Of a stretch of DNA of 64,000 nt, positions 1 to 10,869 are shown in pieces. The stretch lies in NCBI GenBank assembly GCA_014529385.2, contig CM043953.1, forward strand, positions 94,303,842 to 94,367,841, written 5' to 3'. The position numbers and the translations under genes are program-made. Source of the DNA: Adiantum capillus-veneris. Taxonomy: Eukaryota > Streptophyta > Polypodiopsida > Polypodiales > Pteridaceae. A model generated the notes under the pieces. That model was given only the letters and a program-made list of their open reading frames with translations, was not told the DNA's origin and searched no databases. How positions within the stretch are numbered: the first letter of the stretch is position 1; each line of letters opens with the position of its first letter.

Positions 1-70
1 CATTTGGCAATGCATTCAATTAGTTTTGGTTTAGTCTATAAAAGAATTCTCACCATGTGGTCTTTCAATT

Positions 71-1344
71 TTGCAGAGTGCTTTAAAAAACTACACATAT
101 GATTATTTGCAAAGATACCGGGTAAGTTTAATACAACACCTGCTTACTATGTCTAGCCCCAGAGAGCTTGAAGATAGCGGCTTGGATGACCGCACTATTG
201 ATCTAACAAAACATGACGTGCCACCACGACAAACCCCTGCATCCGATATAGTGGAATCACAACGGGCCGAGGGGGTCATATCAGCAGAAGATGAAAGAGC
301 CGAGGATGAGGAAAGGTCAAATGAGCATATGGAAGGTGCTAGTGTACAACCAGAGGAGACAATGAAAGAGCCAAGTCAGCCAGTGGAGGAGCCAAAAGAG
401 CCTATGGCTGAAACCCAAGATGAGGAAAGCAGGCCTATAGATGAGCAAAAGGATATGGATGAGGAAAGCAGGCCTAGGGATGAGCAAACTGATATGGATC
501 AGGCAAGGATGTATGAGGCAAGCCGATCAACCGAGGGATAGGAAAAGACCTTGGAGGAAACCTTGAATGAGGCAGAAAGAGCCATGGGGGAGACCCCTGA
601 TGAAGATGTGAATGATGACTATGAAGATAAAGCAGAGGAGAGCAACAACGACATGAACACTACAGAAACCCAGTATGGACCCTTGCTACCTGTAGATACG
701 GTTGTTCCGGTAATGTCTATTCAAGTATGGAAAAATATGTTCAGCTTCTAACTACTTATATGTACTTGTCAACTTTTACAGAGGTTGATTATCTTGGACG
801 TCAATGGATTGCTGCTGATGCGGGTGCCTCTCGGTGACAGAGAACCCTTTGAGGATTTGCAAACGTTTCGGATGGGAACTTGTCGAGTCGTGGTTCGTCC
901 AGGAACCAAGGAATTTATTCAGTTTCTTCTTCCGCGCTTCAGAGTTGCCATATGGTCTTCAATGCAAAGGCAAAACTTTCGCCACTAGTTAGAATAGTTT
1001 GCAGTGTATGCCATGCTCACACGTCAGATTTTGCCTTTTTGTATGATCAAAGAAAATGCGTTACCGTTGAGGGCCACTACCACCCTAAAAAACCACACTT
1101 ACCTCTTTTGTACAAACCGTTTAGCCAAATCGGTGTACCCTTTGATGCAACTAATACACTATTGATTGATGATACTCCTGAAAAGGGAGAACTAAATCCG
1201 CCGGGAACAACTATCTCACCACCTTCTTTCGAGGGGCATTCCTTCGATTTTTACCTTGAAGACATTCTAATTCCATACTTACAGAAATTGTATCTCAGTC
1301 CATTGTTCACGGATGAGTTTGTACTTTCTAATGAATTAAGATGA
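71..1344 (+). pseudogene. Broken 3' part of an FCP1/NIF-domain phosphatase gene
   Basis: The 3' half reads as a HAD-superfamily FCP1-homology (NIF) domain of the plant 'LDxNGLL' type. LDVNGLLL lies at about 793-816, RPGTKEF and VAIWSS at about 898-960, FAFLYDQ at about 1030-1050, and TLLIDDTPEK with NPPGT at about 1156-1209. Such proteins are usually nuclear protein phosphatases; the second Asp of the DxDx motif is Asn here, so activity is doubtful even for an intact copy. A Glu/Asp-rich segment (about 170-710) precedes the domain, apparently joined by an intron (donor GTAATG near 711, acceptor TTTTACAG ending near 780). Another intron acceptor, TTTTGCAG, sits near 75 and a GTAAGT donor near 121, so the gene starts left of the window. 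Damage: an in-frame TAG at 539-541 inside the acidic part, and a frame change near 985 between WSSMQRQNF and LVRIV. The acidic part could instead be mis-spliced intron; the domain call is firm, the pseudogene call likely. Confidence 0.7.
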
Positions 1345-1374
1345 CTCTTCTATCATGTCTTTGTCTTGTCTAAC

Positions 1375-1377
<3 letters not shown>

Positions 1378-1425
<48 letters not shown>
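1378..1425. repeat. (GA)n microsatellite
   Basis: Uninterrupted GA dinucleotide run of about 48 bases just after the FCP1-like gene. It produces a spurious Arg-Glu repeat ORF. Confidence 0.98.
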
Positions 1426-1429
<4 letters not shown>

Positions 1430-1548
1430 ACATGGTAAAGAAATGTATTTCAAGCACACTTTTTCACAGGGCACAATTGAAAAATGAGCTCAATAAACTT
1501 CATGTCTTGAAAGTCATTTGTATACACTTGGGTTCACAAGAATATCTG

Positions 1549-2969
1549 TTACATTGACACTACTTCAACCCAACCATCCAACTCTTTGCACAAAATATCT
1601 TTTTCCCTTCGCCGCATCACCTTACGGCCAGCTAGGAAAAAGGAAAAATCTGATAGGTCCTTGTCCATTGACTCTTCAATTATGTCATGCCGCAAATGCT
1701 GAAGACTGCATAGCTCCCTTATTGTAACCACCAACAGTAGGCCATGCTCTTTATCAATCACTTCCACATCCACAGCAGGATTATCTTCCAAACCTGCAGA
1801 AACCTGGTCCATAGGAATGTACTTACCGTTGAGCATTTGTGATCGCATATACCAAAACGAGAGTAACAGTGATTGGCTTGCAATCATGTACTTGACAACT
1901 AGAGTATCAAGCGCGACCTCGCACCGTAAACCAATCTCTTCCTTTGCATACCATCCTCTGTCAAGAAGTTTGTCACAGGATGACTGCTGAAATGACTTGC
2001 ACATGAGCATAGTTTTCGTAACACGGATGTTGTAGCTATGAAACAGCTCTATGAAGAGTGCAACAGGACAGAAGTTTGCAATTCTAACCAGTTTGGTGGG
2101 AATAGAGCTACCTAGAGACCTTTGTATATCCTTGTAGAGCTTACTTCGCATTGCCTCCACCATTGTTTCCTCGGGAACTGGCCAGTCCACAATGTTCCAA
2201 TCCGTTGGTAGAGGCACTTTCACCAACATGCCATTCTTATTCCCTGAGCTGAGTTGGTAGAAGTGGTCATTAAAAAATATTCCCTCATTAGCCAGTCTTT
2301 TGCTGCTCCTCCCTGAATACTGTAGAGAACCAATGTGGGCATGAGCAACATGAAAGAGGCCTATTATGCACTCCACAGGCTCCCATTGCTCATAAGAAGA
2401 GGGATAAACATCTGCAATATATATAAGAAGAGTTAAACTAAGAGTATCAATAAGTACAAATGACAAATCTAATGTAATTGAGCTGTGAAGAATGGAGACA
2501 TTGCTCATAACAAGCGGGAGAAACATTGCAAAATATATAAGAAAAGTTATAATGAGAGTATCAGTAAGTTCACATGTCAAGAGTACTTACAATTGCAACG
2601 TGGTTGATGTATATCTGATACATTTTCACCGTTTGCTATCACCTCTGGATGGGTAAACACATGCTGAACAAGAACTTCCTTTACAGAGCTTTTGCCGATT
2701 TCAACTTTGAAATCCAACACTCTGGCCTTCCATGCTGAGCGGTAAACGTTGATACCACTAGACCTCTTGGGTCTTCTTGGTTGCATGAGGACCCATGAAC
2801 CTTTGTTTATCCTTTGTCCAACCCATTGGTTCTCTGCACTTATTGAAGCTGGTATTGTAATTGAGGATATGATACTACTTGGCCTTCTAGGCAAAGTGCA
2901 GTTGTTGGTTGTTGGTGTGAGAGACAGTAAACACCTGGAGCCTCTTGGGCGAGAAGACGTGGAAGCCAT
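1549..2969 (-). CDS. Two-exon gene for a 413-residue, probably plastid-targeted protein of unknown function
   Basis: Exon 1 runs 2969-2591 and exon 2 runs 2411-1549. The intron (2590-2412) has a GTAAGT donor and a TTGCAG acceptor, and the frame joins cleanly (..RCN-Y-VYPSSY..). The sum is 1242 bases, 413 residues plus stop. The start is a true ATG with MASTSSRP; the first ~50 residues are rich in Ser, Thr, Arg and Pro with almost no acidic residues, as in chloroplast transit peptides. The rest is a mixed globular protein without an evident membrane segment; recognisable words are WVGQRINKGSWVLMQPRRPKR (about residues 50-70, basic) and the C-terminal FFLAGRKVMRRREKD. I do not recognise the family. 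It lies tail-to-tail with the FCP1-like remnant. No stop or frame break was seen, unlike everything around it except the MCU gene, so it is probably a working host gene. Confidence 0.75.
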
Positions 2970-3309
2970 AGCTCTAAGAGAAAAGCTTTAGTGGAGGGAG
3001 ATTCACTTTGAAAGAATTCTAATGGAGGGAAACTGTTTTAGAATTCCAATATCTTGTGCGGGCTTAATGGTCACCCTCCAGTACGTTAATGACCATAAGA
3101 GAATATCAGAAGTGGGACCACATGCAAGCACCTAAAAGCTCGGTAAAAGGAAGGAAATTACGATGCTACAATCCTAGATTCGTGAAAGTTTTATGCTATT
3201 TTCTTATTTTTTGAATCTTTCCACGTACTTTCCTACGTAACGTAGCCTTCGTGCTCATTGGACGCGCTCTATTATTCTCTCTCTTCATATGGCCCTCCAA
3301 ATGACCTCT

Positions 3310-4606
3310 GAAATTTCCTAATGCCACAATTGAAACACTTATGGTCCTTGCGAAAAGCTTCAAGCTCTTCAGAAGAGAGTTTGTTTTTACCTTTGTAAAC
3401 TCCCTTCTCCTTGGATCTATTGTTGTTGCTGTAGGAAGTACCCTGGAAAGAATTTTGGGCATTGTTTTCCCCTTTGCATCATTTTTGTCTTTGTTTTACA
3501 TGGGTTTGACATTCCGTGTAGCCCCTTCTTGGAAATTGATGCGGGAAGCAACCATAGTGTGGTGGATTACTTTGGTGATAGAACCAAGCCATTGGGAGTT
3601 GACATACTCAGCCATTTCTTCAGGTAATCCCACACAAATTTGCTGATTTTGCTCAACAAAGTCTATCTTTTGGAAGATAGTAGCCTTGAGACACAAATCC
3701 CAAAACTTGTCAACGTATTTGTGAATAAACTCATGTGAGAGAATCTTTGAACTGTGGCATTCAGTAAAGTACTTTGTCCTTTGCATTGCTTGCAAGGGAT
3801 TGCTTCATGATGGAAACTCATAGAGTTTTCCATGTCTTTGGGGCTTCACCGTTTCCACAAAGGCTAGCCCAGCATTGTGACGAGCCAGTTTTTGGAAGTG
3901 CATAGCTACATGGTGTAGCTTGGAGGACTTTGTGAAGCCCTAGTCTCCAAAGGCTGAATCAAGTTGTTGGATGAAGGCCAATACTTTGTCAGTGGCACCA
4001 AAGGTGCAATCATACTCTTTCCTCCCAATTTGAACTTCTTGAGATTTTGTGATCTTCGCTATGCAGGGCATGATTTCTGATGTCCTCCCCTCTTGTATTC
4101 TCTAGGAAAATAGCCATAGCTTTTGTCGAGAGAGGAGGAAGATGAAGAAGAAGGAGGAGAGGGTGACCTCTTTCTTGACCTTTTCTTCCTTTGTTTCCTC
4201 TCTTCCCTTTCGGAGTGACAAGGAGAAGGACTGTGTGTTGATCGTTTCCTCATGGGAGGAGTTGGTGATCGTCTAGACCACCGTCTTCGTGGAGCCACAT
4301 CTTCAAAGGAACTTAGAAATTCATTACTTTCTTGTTCTTTGGATTCCTCCTCTTGTATGGAAGAGAGAATTATTTTGGGGGTCTCATCAAGAGGCCTCCT
4401 AAGCGCTCTCTCCTCTTGGAGAGGAAGGAAAATTCCATAAGCACAAAGTTGTTGAGTAACTTTGACTTGCAAGTAGGGTTTCCCATAGCTTGATGCAACC
4501 TAGTAACAAGATAATTGATAAATATTGGGGCATCATCATTAGCATCTTCATGTGCAAAATCAAAGTTATCAAGTTTCATTCTACTCTCTTGGTTATTGTC
4601 AACCAT
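3310..4606 (-). pseudogene. Gag of gypsy element A, with an Arg/Ser-rich N-terminal segment
   Basis: Starts with an ATG at 4606 (MVDNNQESRMKLD). After a frame change near 4440 it continues into a segment rich in Arg, Ser and Pro (about 4290-4120, with RRRWSRRSPTPP, RSTHSPSP, KKRSRKRSPSPP and a run of eight Ser). Further breaks follow between about 4060 and 3796. The core (3795-3496, with SHEFIHKYVDKFWDL and NSQWLGSITKVIHHT) matches the gag of element E at 62687-63000. The zinc knuckle starts (CFNCG, near 3330) but the second half is gone. The retrotransposon assignment rests on the alignment to E; the RS-like segment could be mistaken for an SR splicing factor if seen alone. Confidence 0.7.
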
Positions 4607-5009
4607 GCTAATTATACTTATGTGTTTACTTAGTGTATTCTTTGGTACCTCAAAACCTTAGTGTATTCTTTACTGTATTTTTTGGTACCTCAAAAACTTA
4701 GTTGCTACTCCTCTTAGTCTTTGAAAATAAGCACTTAAGTATCTACACCCATGGCTTGATTTGGTTAATTATAGAGAGTAGTGGGGTGGGTCTAACATAG
4801 CAGAATTGTCAAGGAATATCTCCTTTTGGACTTCTTATGGCTCAATAATTGTATAGCTGAAGGCAAGTCTAAAAGACCCCATTATTAAGACCAAAACTCC
4901 TGAGGTGTGCACCATATCCCACATACTGGGCTCAACAAAACTGATAATAGATCCTAGTCCCACTTACCCTAATATAACTAGCAAAATCAATCATTAAAAG
5001 GATACTTAA
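4607..5009. other. Leader of element A between LTR and gag
   Basis: About 400 AT-rich bases with no ORF or motif I can support. By position it is the 5' untranslated leader of element A. Confidence 0.5.
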
Positions 5010-5737
5010 TGGCCTATGAACTTTGAGAATAGCGAAATTCAGAGAATTTGAGTGAGCATTTTTGTGAGATTACTTTGAGAACATAGAGGGTGAACTTAAA
5101 TGATGACATCAACATGAACATAGTACTTAATTAACTTGGTATGAATAGTACTTTTGCAAGAGAGAGAGTATAACAGAACATGACAATAGTTGAGTATTGG
5201 ATTTACTTGGAGCCGGTCCCCCCTCCAAAAGGCGTTTCTATTATAGATTCTCCCATCAAGAGAGACTTGTTACAATACAATCATTGTGCTCCTTGTGACC
5301 TTGGTGATGCTATGAATATGGAAAGATTCATGCATCATGAGCTTAACATAAACTTTGCAAAAAGAATTAACTATCCCAAGCCTCGGTCCCAAGGCCTCAA
5401 ACACCTTTGAAAGTGGAGAGAGCTAGCGGGGAATGAGGGTAGGGAAGAGGAAGAATAATCATTCATAGGAGAAAGAAATATTTCCTCACTTATCATCACT
5501 CTTCTCGATTAGCATAGCATAATAGCATAGTAATGAAGATGAAGAAGATGGAAAGATTAAGCATTGAAGCATGTCTCTTGGTTGGATTTTCATTACATAG
5601 CCAAGAGTGTTGCTGTAGGCTCTCCACTTCTCAACAAGCTTGGAGAAGGAGATGGAGCTCTTGCACTTTGCACTCCACACAATGAGAGAATGTGTGTGTG
5701 TGTGTGGGAGAGTATACCCCCCTCTCATGCTTGATCC

Positions 5738-5782
<45 letters not shown>

Positions 5783-6450
5783 GTATTATTTTATTATTTC
5801 ATTTGGACACGTGTCCTCTTTTTCCTCTTTGGGAGAAAGAACTTGCTTATTTATTTTTATGTAAATTATCATTGGAGCCCTTTAAAACCTATTCAATAGC
5901 ATTCAAGCACATCATGAGGGCCACATGTGGATTCATTTGAACATGTATATTTTATGCTTACAAGTCATTCGATTGAATTGAATACTTCAAGGACTTAGTC
6001 AATCAAGCATGGAAATGTTGATACCTCTTGAGAATTATCTTTGAATTGAATACTTCAAGAACCTTAGTCATTTAAGAATGTGAGAAGCACCTCATGCTTT
6101 TGGGTAAGGTTCCACTCGCACTTAGCAGGCCAACAAGCACCTCATGCGTGGGTAGAATTCGCACTTCAAAGCCAGCCCTAGCTTGCCTTAGGTCAAAGGA
6201 CTTTTGAGCACTAAATTTTGGAGGTCTTTAATGAAGCTAACCCTACAGTCTTTAAGCTCCATTTGGTAGCATTTCTCTTTAACATACATCTCTCATTTGG
6301 ACCCCTTTTAACCTTGGCCCCGTGTTGAGATAGATCCATAAGCACAAGTCTATATTCTAACCCTTGTTCCCATTTATTCTCACACATTAAATGATTAGTT
6401 TAATATGAGAAAATCATTTGGGTTGGTTAGATATTAGATTTTATGAGACA
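5010..6450 (-). repeat. 5' LTR of gypsy element A
   Basis: About 1.44 kb, matching 57735-59238 along its whole length in the same orientation, with scattered mismatches and indels. On the minus strand it begins TGTC and ends near GGCCA. It contains a (TG)7 run near 5692 and a (TC)20 run at 5741-5780; the E copy has much shorter versions of both. No primer-binding site matching initiator Met tRNA was recognised beyond 5010. Confidence 0.8.
5741..5780. repeat. (TC)20 microsatellite inside the LTR of element A
   Basis: Forty bases of perfect TC repeat. The matching place in the E-family LTR near 58463 has only about eight repeats, so this array expanded after the two copies separated. Confidence 0.95.
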
Positions 6451-6667
6451 CCCAATCTGTATGTTCAATTTCATAAATGAGTTCGGCTTCCTTGAGCTTC
6501 TCTATCTCTTCTTTGATCTTTTTGGCAAATGGTTCATTATAAGTATATGAACGTTGTCTACTTGGTTTTGCATCATCTCTCATAGGTTTGGTATGTTGAC
6601 AAATTTTTGGGTCAACACCCTTGACATCTTTATAAGACCAAGCAAAGATATCTCGGTATTCTTTCAA
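6451..6667 (-). pseudogene. Start of element B reverse transcriptase
   Basis: Reads YRDIFAWSYKDV, then EEIEKLKEAELIYEIE and HTDWVS, the conserved approach to the gypsy RT fingers domain. In a normal element VVVPKKDG and the RT palm would follow; here the frame runs into the LTR of element A and stops after three foreign codons. Confidence 0.85.
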
Positions 6668-6991
6668 TAAGCTTAGTAAATTTTTTTATTCTTCTTCTTC
6701 AGTCGCAATGTAGGCAGGTCTAAGCTCTTCTCTTGGTTCAACTAGATATATTTTCTTTGCATTTTCAGGCCCTTTATATGACACCATGTTTTCTTAATTC
6801 CCTTACAGGTTGTTCGACTATGATCTTTTGGTCTTGGAGTGTATATTTCCTGTAATGGGATGGAACACTCATTACATCTTTACTTTGTTCCTCGGTTGTT
6901 TCCATTTCAGTGGTATACATCTCCTTTAGAGTTTTCTTCAACTCTTGATATTTTTTATTTCATTCAACTCGTGTCATGGATGATTCATGAT

Positions 6992-7370
6992 CACTACAAC
7001 ACGGCGTGTAGAAATCACTGCAAATACCGACGAAAAAAACTGAGTTTCAAAACTAAAAAGTGCTAAAATAGGCCTCAAAAGAGACGTCGGTATCATAACG
7101 CCGGTATAAGTACCGATGTACTAATTGGCTGCCAAATCTTAACCATAACATCTGTGCCATACCATAAACATAACAATAAACCATAAACATAAGCACTACA
7201 AAATTGTACATATGAAAACAATCACGGAGAGAAGACCCTCATGGTAATGCCTCCCAGTGGACGTCCTCTCCCTCCACCTCCACCTGCAGCACCTGGGTCA
7301 AAAGGGCCACAAGTCTATGCTTGTACCCATACTTCTCCTCTCGGCGTAATCAATCCCATAAGAAATAACT
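6992..7370. other. Non-element-B insert between protease and RT; one end resembles a CACTA terminus
   Basis: The element B reading frame is lost between about 7370 and 6990. One edge starts CACTACAACACGG, like the tip of CACTA (En/Spm) transposons. No matching inverted end (TTGTAGTG) was found at the other side, although CACTACAAAA recurs near 7191 in direct orientation. A decayed DNA transposon or simple divergence are both possible. Confidence 0.25.
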
Positions 7371-7379
7371 ATCACTTTT

Positions 7380-7856
7380 TCAAATAGTCTTAGGGGTTTT
7401 TCTGTGTCCACCATCAGCCAATTGTAATTTCATTCGAGTTTGTCTAGTGGCTAGTTTTTCCCATGATTCCCATACTGTTTTTGTGGATATGGCTATGCCA
7501 GCCCCACTATCCAGTATTGCCATGGTTTCTACATCATTATATCTCACCGGAAGGATTGTGTTTCTCTCTTTCCCCTCGTAGTATTCTCCAACTTTATGCA
7601 TAGGGACGGATGTAATCTCCTTGTCATCCATTTCATGTTTCAATTTACCCATTTTTTTTGCAATTAGCCATGTTATCCCCACTTTCTCCAGAGTTTTATG
7701 TGAATCATTCCATAAATATGGTCTGATTTTTAACAGTTCTCCCAAGGTAAGAGTACATTGAATAGGTGTTGACATATTGAATGGATGTTTTCTACCTCTA
7801 GGATCCGTTCCTCTCTTTTTACTTGAGTGGTCTGCACACGATGGACTCATTTCCAT
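7380..7856 (-). pseudogene. Aspartic protease region of element B
   Basis: The ORF holds MAILDSGAGIAIS near 7530-7490, the DSGA catalytic motif of retroviral-type aspartic proteases, in the correct order after gag and before RT. The Asp-Ser-Gly triad is intact in this copy, but the ORF ends soon after and is not joined to RT. It follows a Lys/Glu-rich gag-pol linker (8298-7857). Confidence 0.8.
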
Positions 7857-8669
7857 TGTCTCCTAAGTAAGACGGTAGTGTTTTTAGAGTCATTGTCTTA
7901 GACATTCCTGATGCTTCAGAGCCGCAATCCCCATACAAGGATTTTATATCATTTTCCATAACATGAGGTAAATTGTCTAACCAAACTTCCTCTATAGGAG
8001 CTGATTTCAAAGTTATGCTCCCATCATTAATCTCTCTCACTTTCTCCCATAAATGTCCTGGCTAGTCTTCATCCACGAACAGAATTCCATCTAAAGCATC
8101 TGCACAGTCAGGCACTATGAGTTCTGGCTCTTTATTTTGAAGGTGGGGTTTTATCACCATTTTGGGTTTCTCTTTATTTTTTTCTATCATGAGCTCCTCG
8201 GGTTTTGCTGTACTCTCAAGCTTGGGTCTTTGTTTTTCTAACATCTCTTGAGTAATTCTTACCAAATTTTGATAAGCTTCAAGCTTAGCTGCTTCCATAT
8301 CTGGAGAAGGATAAATTTTCCATTTTTTTTCATGTTTTGGCCTACTTTAAGCCTCGCTTGGAAAGCTTCCAAGGCTGCATTGATTGGATCCTCCTAGTTC
8401 TTTCAATTTTTCTTGGAATAGTTCCTTGGCTTTTTCCTCAATTTCATCCTTTTGTTTTTGTTTTCTCATCTCATACCTTTGACTTCTTCTTTTCTTGGTT
8501 TTTTGAGTGGAAGTTTTAGATTGTCTGATTCATCAGAGGAGATATGTTTCTTTTTCTTAGCATAGCCTCTAGTGATCACCTTGATTGGAACAATAGATCA
8601 CTTTCCAAAGAGCTACTAGGTATCACTTGGACTACATTCACCACTTCTTTTCCTTTGTTTAACAGATTT

Positions 8670-8802
8670 TTTGGACAGTCTTTAGGGAAGTGTCCACTCT
8701 TTTTGCAACATTCTATACAAAAAGCTTCAATTGGCTTAATGTTCATGTCACATTTTGGGCATTCATTTTTCCAATGATCGTCTGCACCACAGTTTTGGTA
8801 GG
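8670..8802 (-). pseudogene. Zinc-knuckle pair of element B gag
   Basis: Translation on the minus strand gives NCGADDHWKNECPKC followed by CIECCKKSGHFPKDCP. The second is a complete CX2CX4HX4C knuckle; the first lacks its first Cys. This is the nucleic-acid-binding end of Gag. It lies between the gag core (9889-9455) and the protease, with stops on either side. Confidence 0.75.
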
Positions 8803-9454
8803 CTTAATCATGGGTCTTACCATTGGAGGTCTAACACCTTGATTAGCTACAAAGTACATCGGTGTAAGCTATAGTGTAGCATAAGTTACAGGTTCTTCCA
8901 TTGAAGGTGAATGTGAATTATACCACTCTCCTTCTACCATTATTGTAGATGGACTAGGCTCAACATAAGGTGTAATAGGCACTAGTATTTGTTCATCTAT
9001 GACTCCTTCTGAATGCATGTACTTTACAGACACTGCATTATGTCCAGGATATGGAGGTTATTGACCCAACACTGGTTGTGGTCTTTTAATACCCATCGGT
9101 GGTCTTTGTGTATTGGGGTCATATTAGGCTAATATCTGTACATGGGTTGTCCTTGTGTCCTCATAGGCACATATTGAACATTTCCATCGTACTTTGGCCG
9201 GTACTAGCACTCATTGGTCTCATGGTTGGTCCATTTACCCTCAATAGCACACCATATTTGTGGCCTAGTCGATTGTCCCTATTGAGGTATCACTTGCCTT
9301 GGTCCTCTCATAGGTGGTTTTTTCATGTTATTCATTATTTTGTTCATCTTTTTGAGCATGTCTTCTATGTCTATCAATGGTGCCATAGTACCGTTCCCAC
9401 TTGTGTTGGATTTTTGGATGCTGTTTTCTCACTCTGAGTATCCTTAAGGACATC

Positions 9455-9889
9455 TTATTCATTAAAAATATCACAATTGTCTCGCAAGTCAATAGCATCT
9501 GATACACACTCTTCTAGGGTCATATGCTTCTTGCTATATAGTATAGGATGAAGATCTTTGTTGAGAAATCCTTCTAGAAACAATGACACTAATCTTTCTT
9601 CTGCTGGTATTTTTAATTCTAGGAATCTTGCAATGTATTGCTTCATCCTAGTTGCACAATCCCTAATAGACTCACCTTGTTTCTATTTGAAGCTATAGAT
9701 TTGAGCTACCGTATTATGTTTGATCCTAGTTTTGGAACATGTAGCTACAAATCCCTGAGCTAATGTATTCAAATCCATGATTGACCTTGGTGGAATGTTT
9801 TGGAACCATGTCAAAGCTTTTCCTTCTAAAGTCATTCCAAATCCCTCAAATTGAGTGTGAAAATAAAATATGCGTTCTACTCTTAGCAC
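9455..9889 (-). pseudogene. Gag core of element B
   Basis: Two pieces in adjacent frames. 9889-9683 has FEGFGMTLEGKALTWFQNIP and the following FVATCSKTRIKHNT; 9646-9455 has MKQYIARFLELKI, then ERLVSLFLEGF and LDHP-like LHPILYSKKHMTLEE. This pattern (W-F, then IxxFxxL, then FxxGL) is the retrotransposon gag (UBN/Retrotrans_gag) domain that forms the capsid. A short gap with a stop separates the pieces. Confidence 0.75.
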
Positions 9890-9961
9890 TTGTGCTGGAA
9901 GCTACCTAAGTGGTCATATGGATCCCTAGATCCACTGTATTTTCTTACCCATTTTTAAAAA

Positions 9962-10869
9962 TCAACTGGTCTGACTCGTCTTATTTGGCTTAGCTCCAAT
10001 TCTTTTGGCAGTTGGTCCTGTCTCGAGTCGTTCAAACCAATTTGTTGGTAATAGTGACTCATGTAGCCCTGGATTGGCTTTAATGTTACTCAATTTTCTT
10101 TGTGATGAGGTAGGTTTGGGTTTTCTCCCAAAAGATCTCTCACAGAGTTCCTCTCTTGGAATAGGATCAGGTCCTTGCCCCAATATCCAATCTCTTATGG
10201 AGTACCCTTGGTATCTGGTCCGTTCTACCTCTGCAAGGCTCATCATAACATATTTATTGTTATAAAAATCCCTAAAGAGGTAAGATGGTAGATATGATGA
10301 ACCCTTGTCTTTGATTTTGAAGATATAGATGATCTTCATCGGTGTTAATTGCCTTGGTTTGGCATGAGAGGTCCATAAAAGATATTTGACGTTCCTATCC
10401 TCCCAACAATAGACTCCAATCCTAGGATTATTAGTGCTAAGCTGTTTCAAAGGTTTCAAATTGACTTGATCGTATCCCTCGAACTCTAAAGTCGGTGGAC
10501 CTTCTTTTGTTGACATATCCGGAATTATTGTATTCACGTCTAACCCCATTTGTCTATCTCATCAGGATTTTTAATTTTTACATACTGAGTCCCATTTTTA
10601 TCCATATACATTTTTCCTTGTTTGTTTTCTCTGATTTCCTCTTCAAACTCTATGTCATGGTCATCAATGCAAATGGCATACTCCTCATTAGGATCCAGGT
10701 AAAGTTGAGCTCCATGGACATTAGTCTTATAAAAGGTGAGTATGTGCTTATATCGCACTGTCGTTCCGGTTCCTGACTGAGTCAAATAGGAAGACATTTC
10801 AAATGTTGAGTCTGAATAAGTGTTTGATACTTCTTCAAAGATGGTGCCCAAGTGATCACCTTGATTCAT
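9962..10869 (-). pseudogene. Extra ORF pair upstream of gag in element B
   Basis: Two ORFs lie between leader and gag. The first (10869-10540, true ATG, 109 residues) begins MNQGDHLGTIFEEV and is rich in Tyr, Asp and Glu. The second (10549-9962, 195 residues) begins MGLDVNTIIPD and contains YLLWTSHAKPRQLTPMK, then RTRYQGYSIRDWILGQG. They overlap in ATGGGGTTAG, where the start of the second lies within the last codons of the first. I do not recognise either product. They may be one former ORF split by a frameshift (an N-terminal extension of Gag), or two coupled ORFs. The stretch between 9962 and 9889 joins gag without a new start. Confidence 0.55.

Larger units (their letters stand above)
3196..6450 (-). 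mobile_element. Gypsy element A: 5' LTR plus gag, truncated
   Basis: Read on the minus strand, this is an LTR (6450-5010), a ~400-base leader (5009-4607), and a gag region (4606 to about 3310) that loses its match just after the first half of the zinc knuckle. LTR and gag are both similar to those of element E at 57.7-63.0 kb, so the two belong to one chromodomain-gypsy family. The 5' end of the LTR (TGTCTCATAAAATC on the minus strand) abuts the RT of element B directly after its codons for HTDWVS, so A inserted into B. Pol and the 3' LTR are missing on the left, next to the plastid gene. Confidence 0.75.

Noticed and set aside
1366-1557. ORF encoding an Arg-Glu repeat
   Set aside because: It is a translation of the (GA)n microsatellite.
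4059-4472. A host SR splicing factor gene
   Set aside because: It is flanked by and collinear with gag of element A, whose core matches gag of element E.
5180-5410. A 76-codon ORF repeated at 57872-58147
   Set aside because: Both copies lie in the LTRs of elements A and E on the antisense strand; shared only because the LTRs are homologous.
7191-7200. Second CACTA terminus
   Set aside because: CACTACAAAA is in direct, not inverted, orientation relative to 6992.
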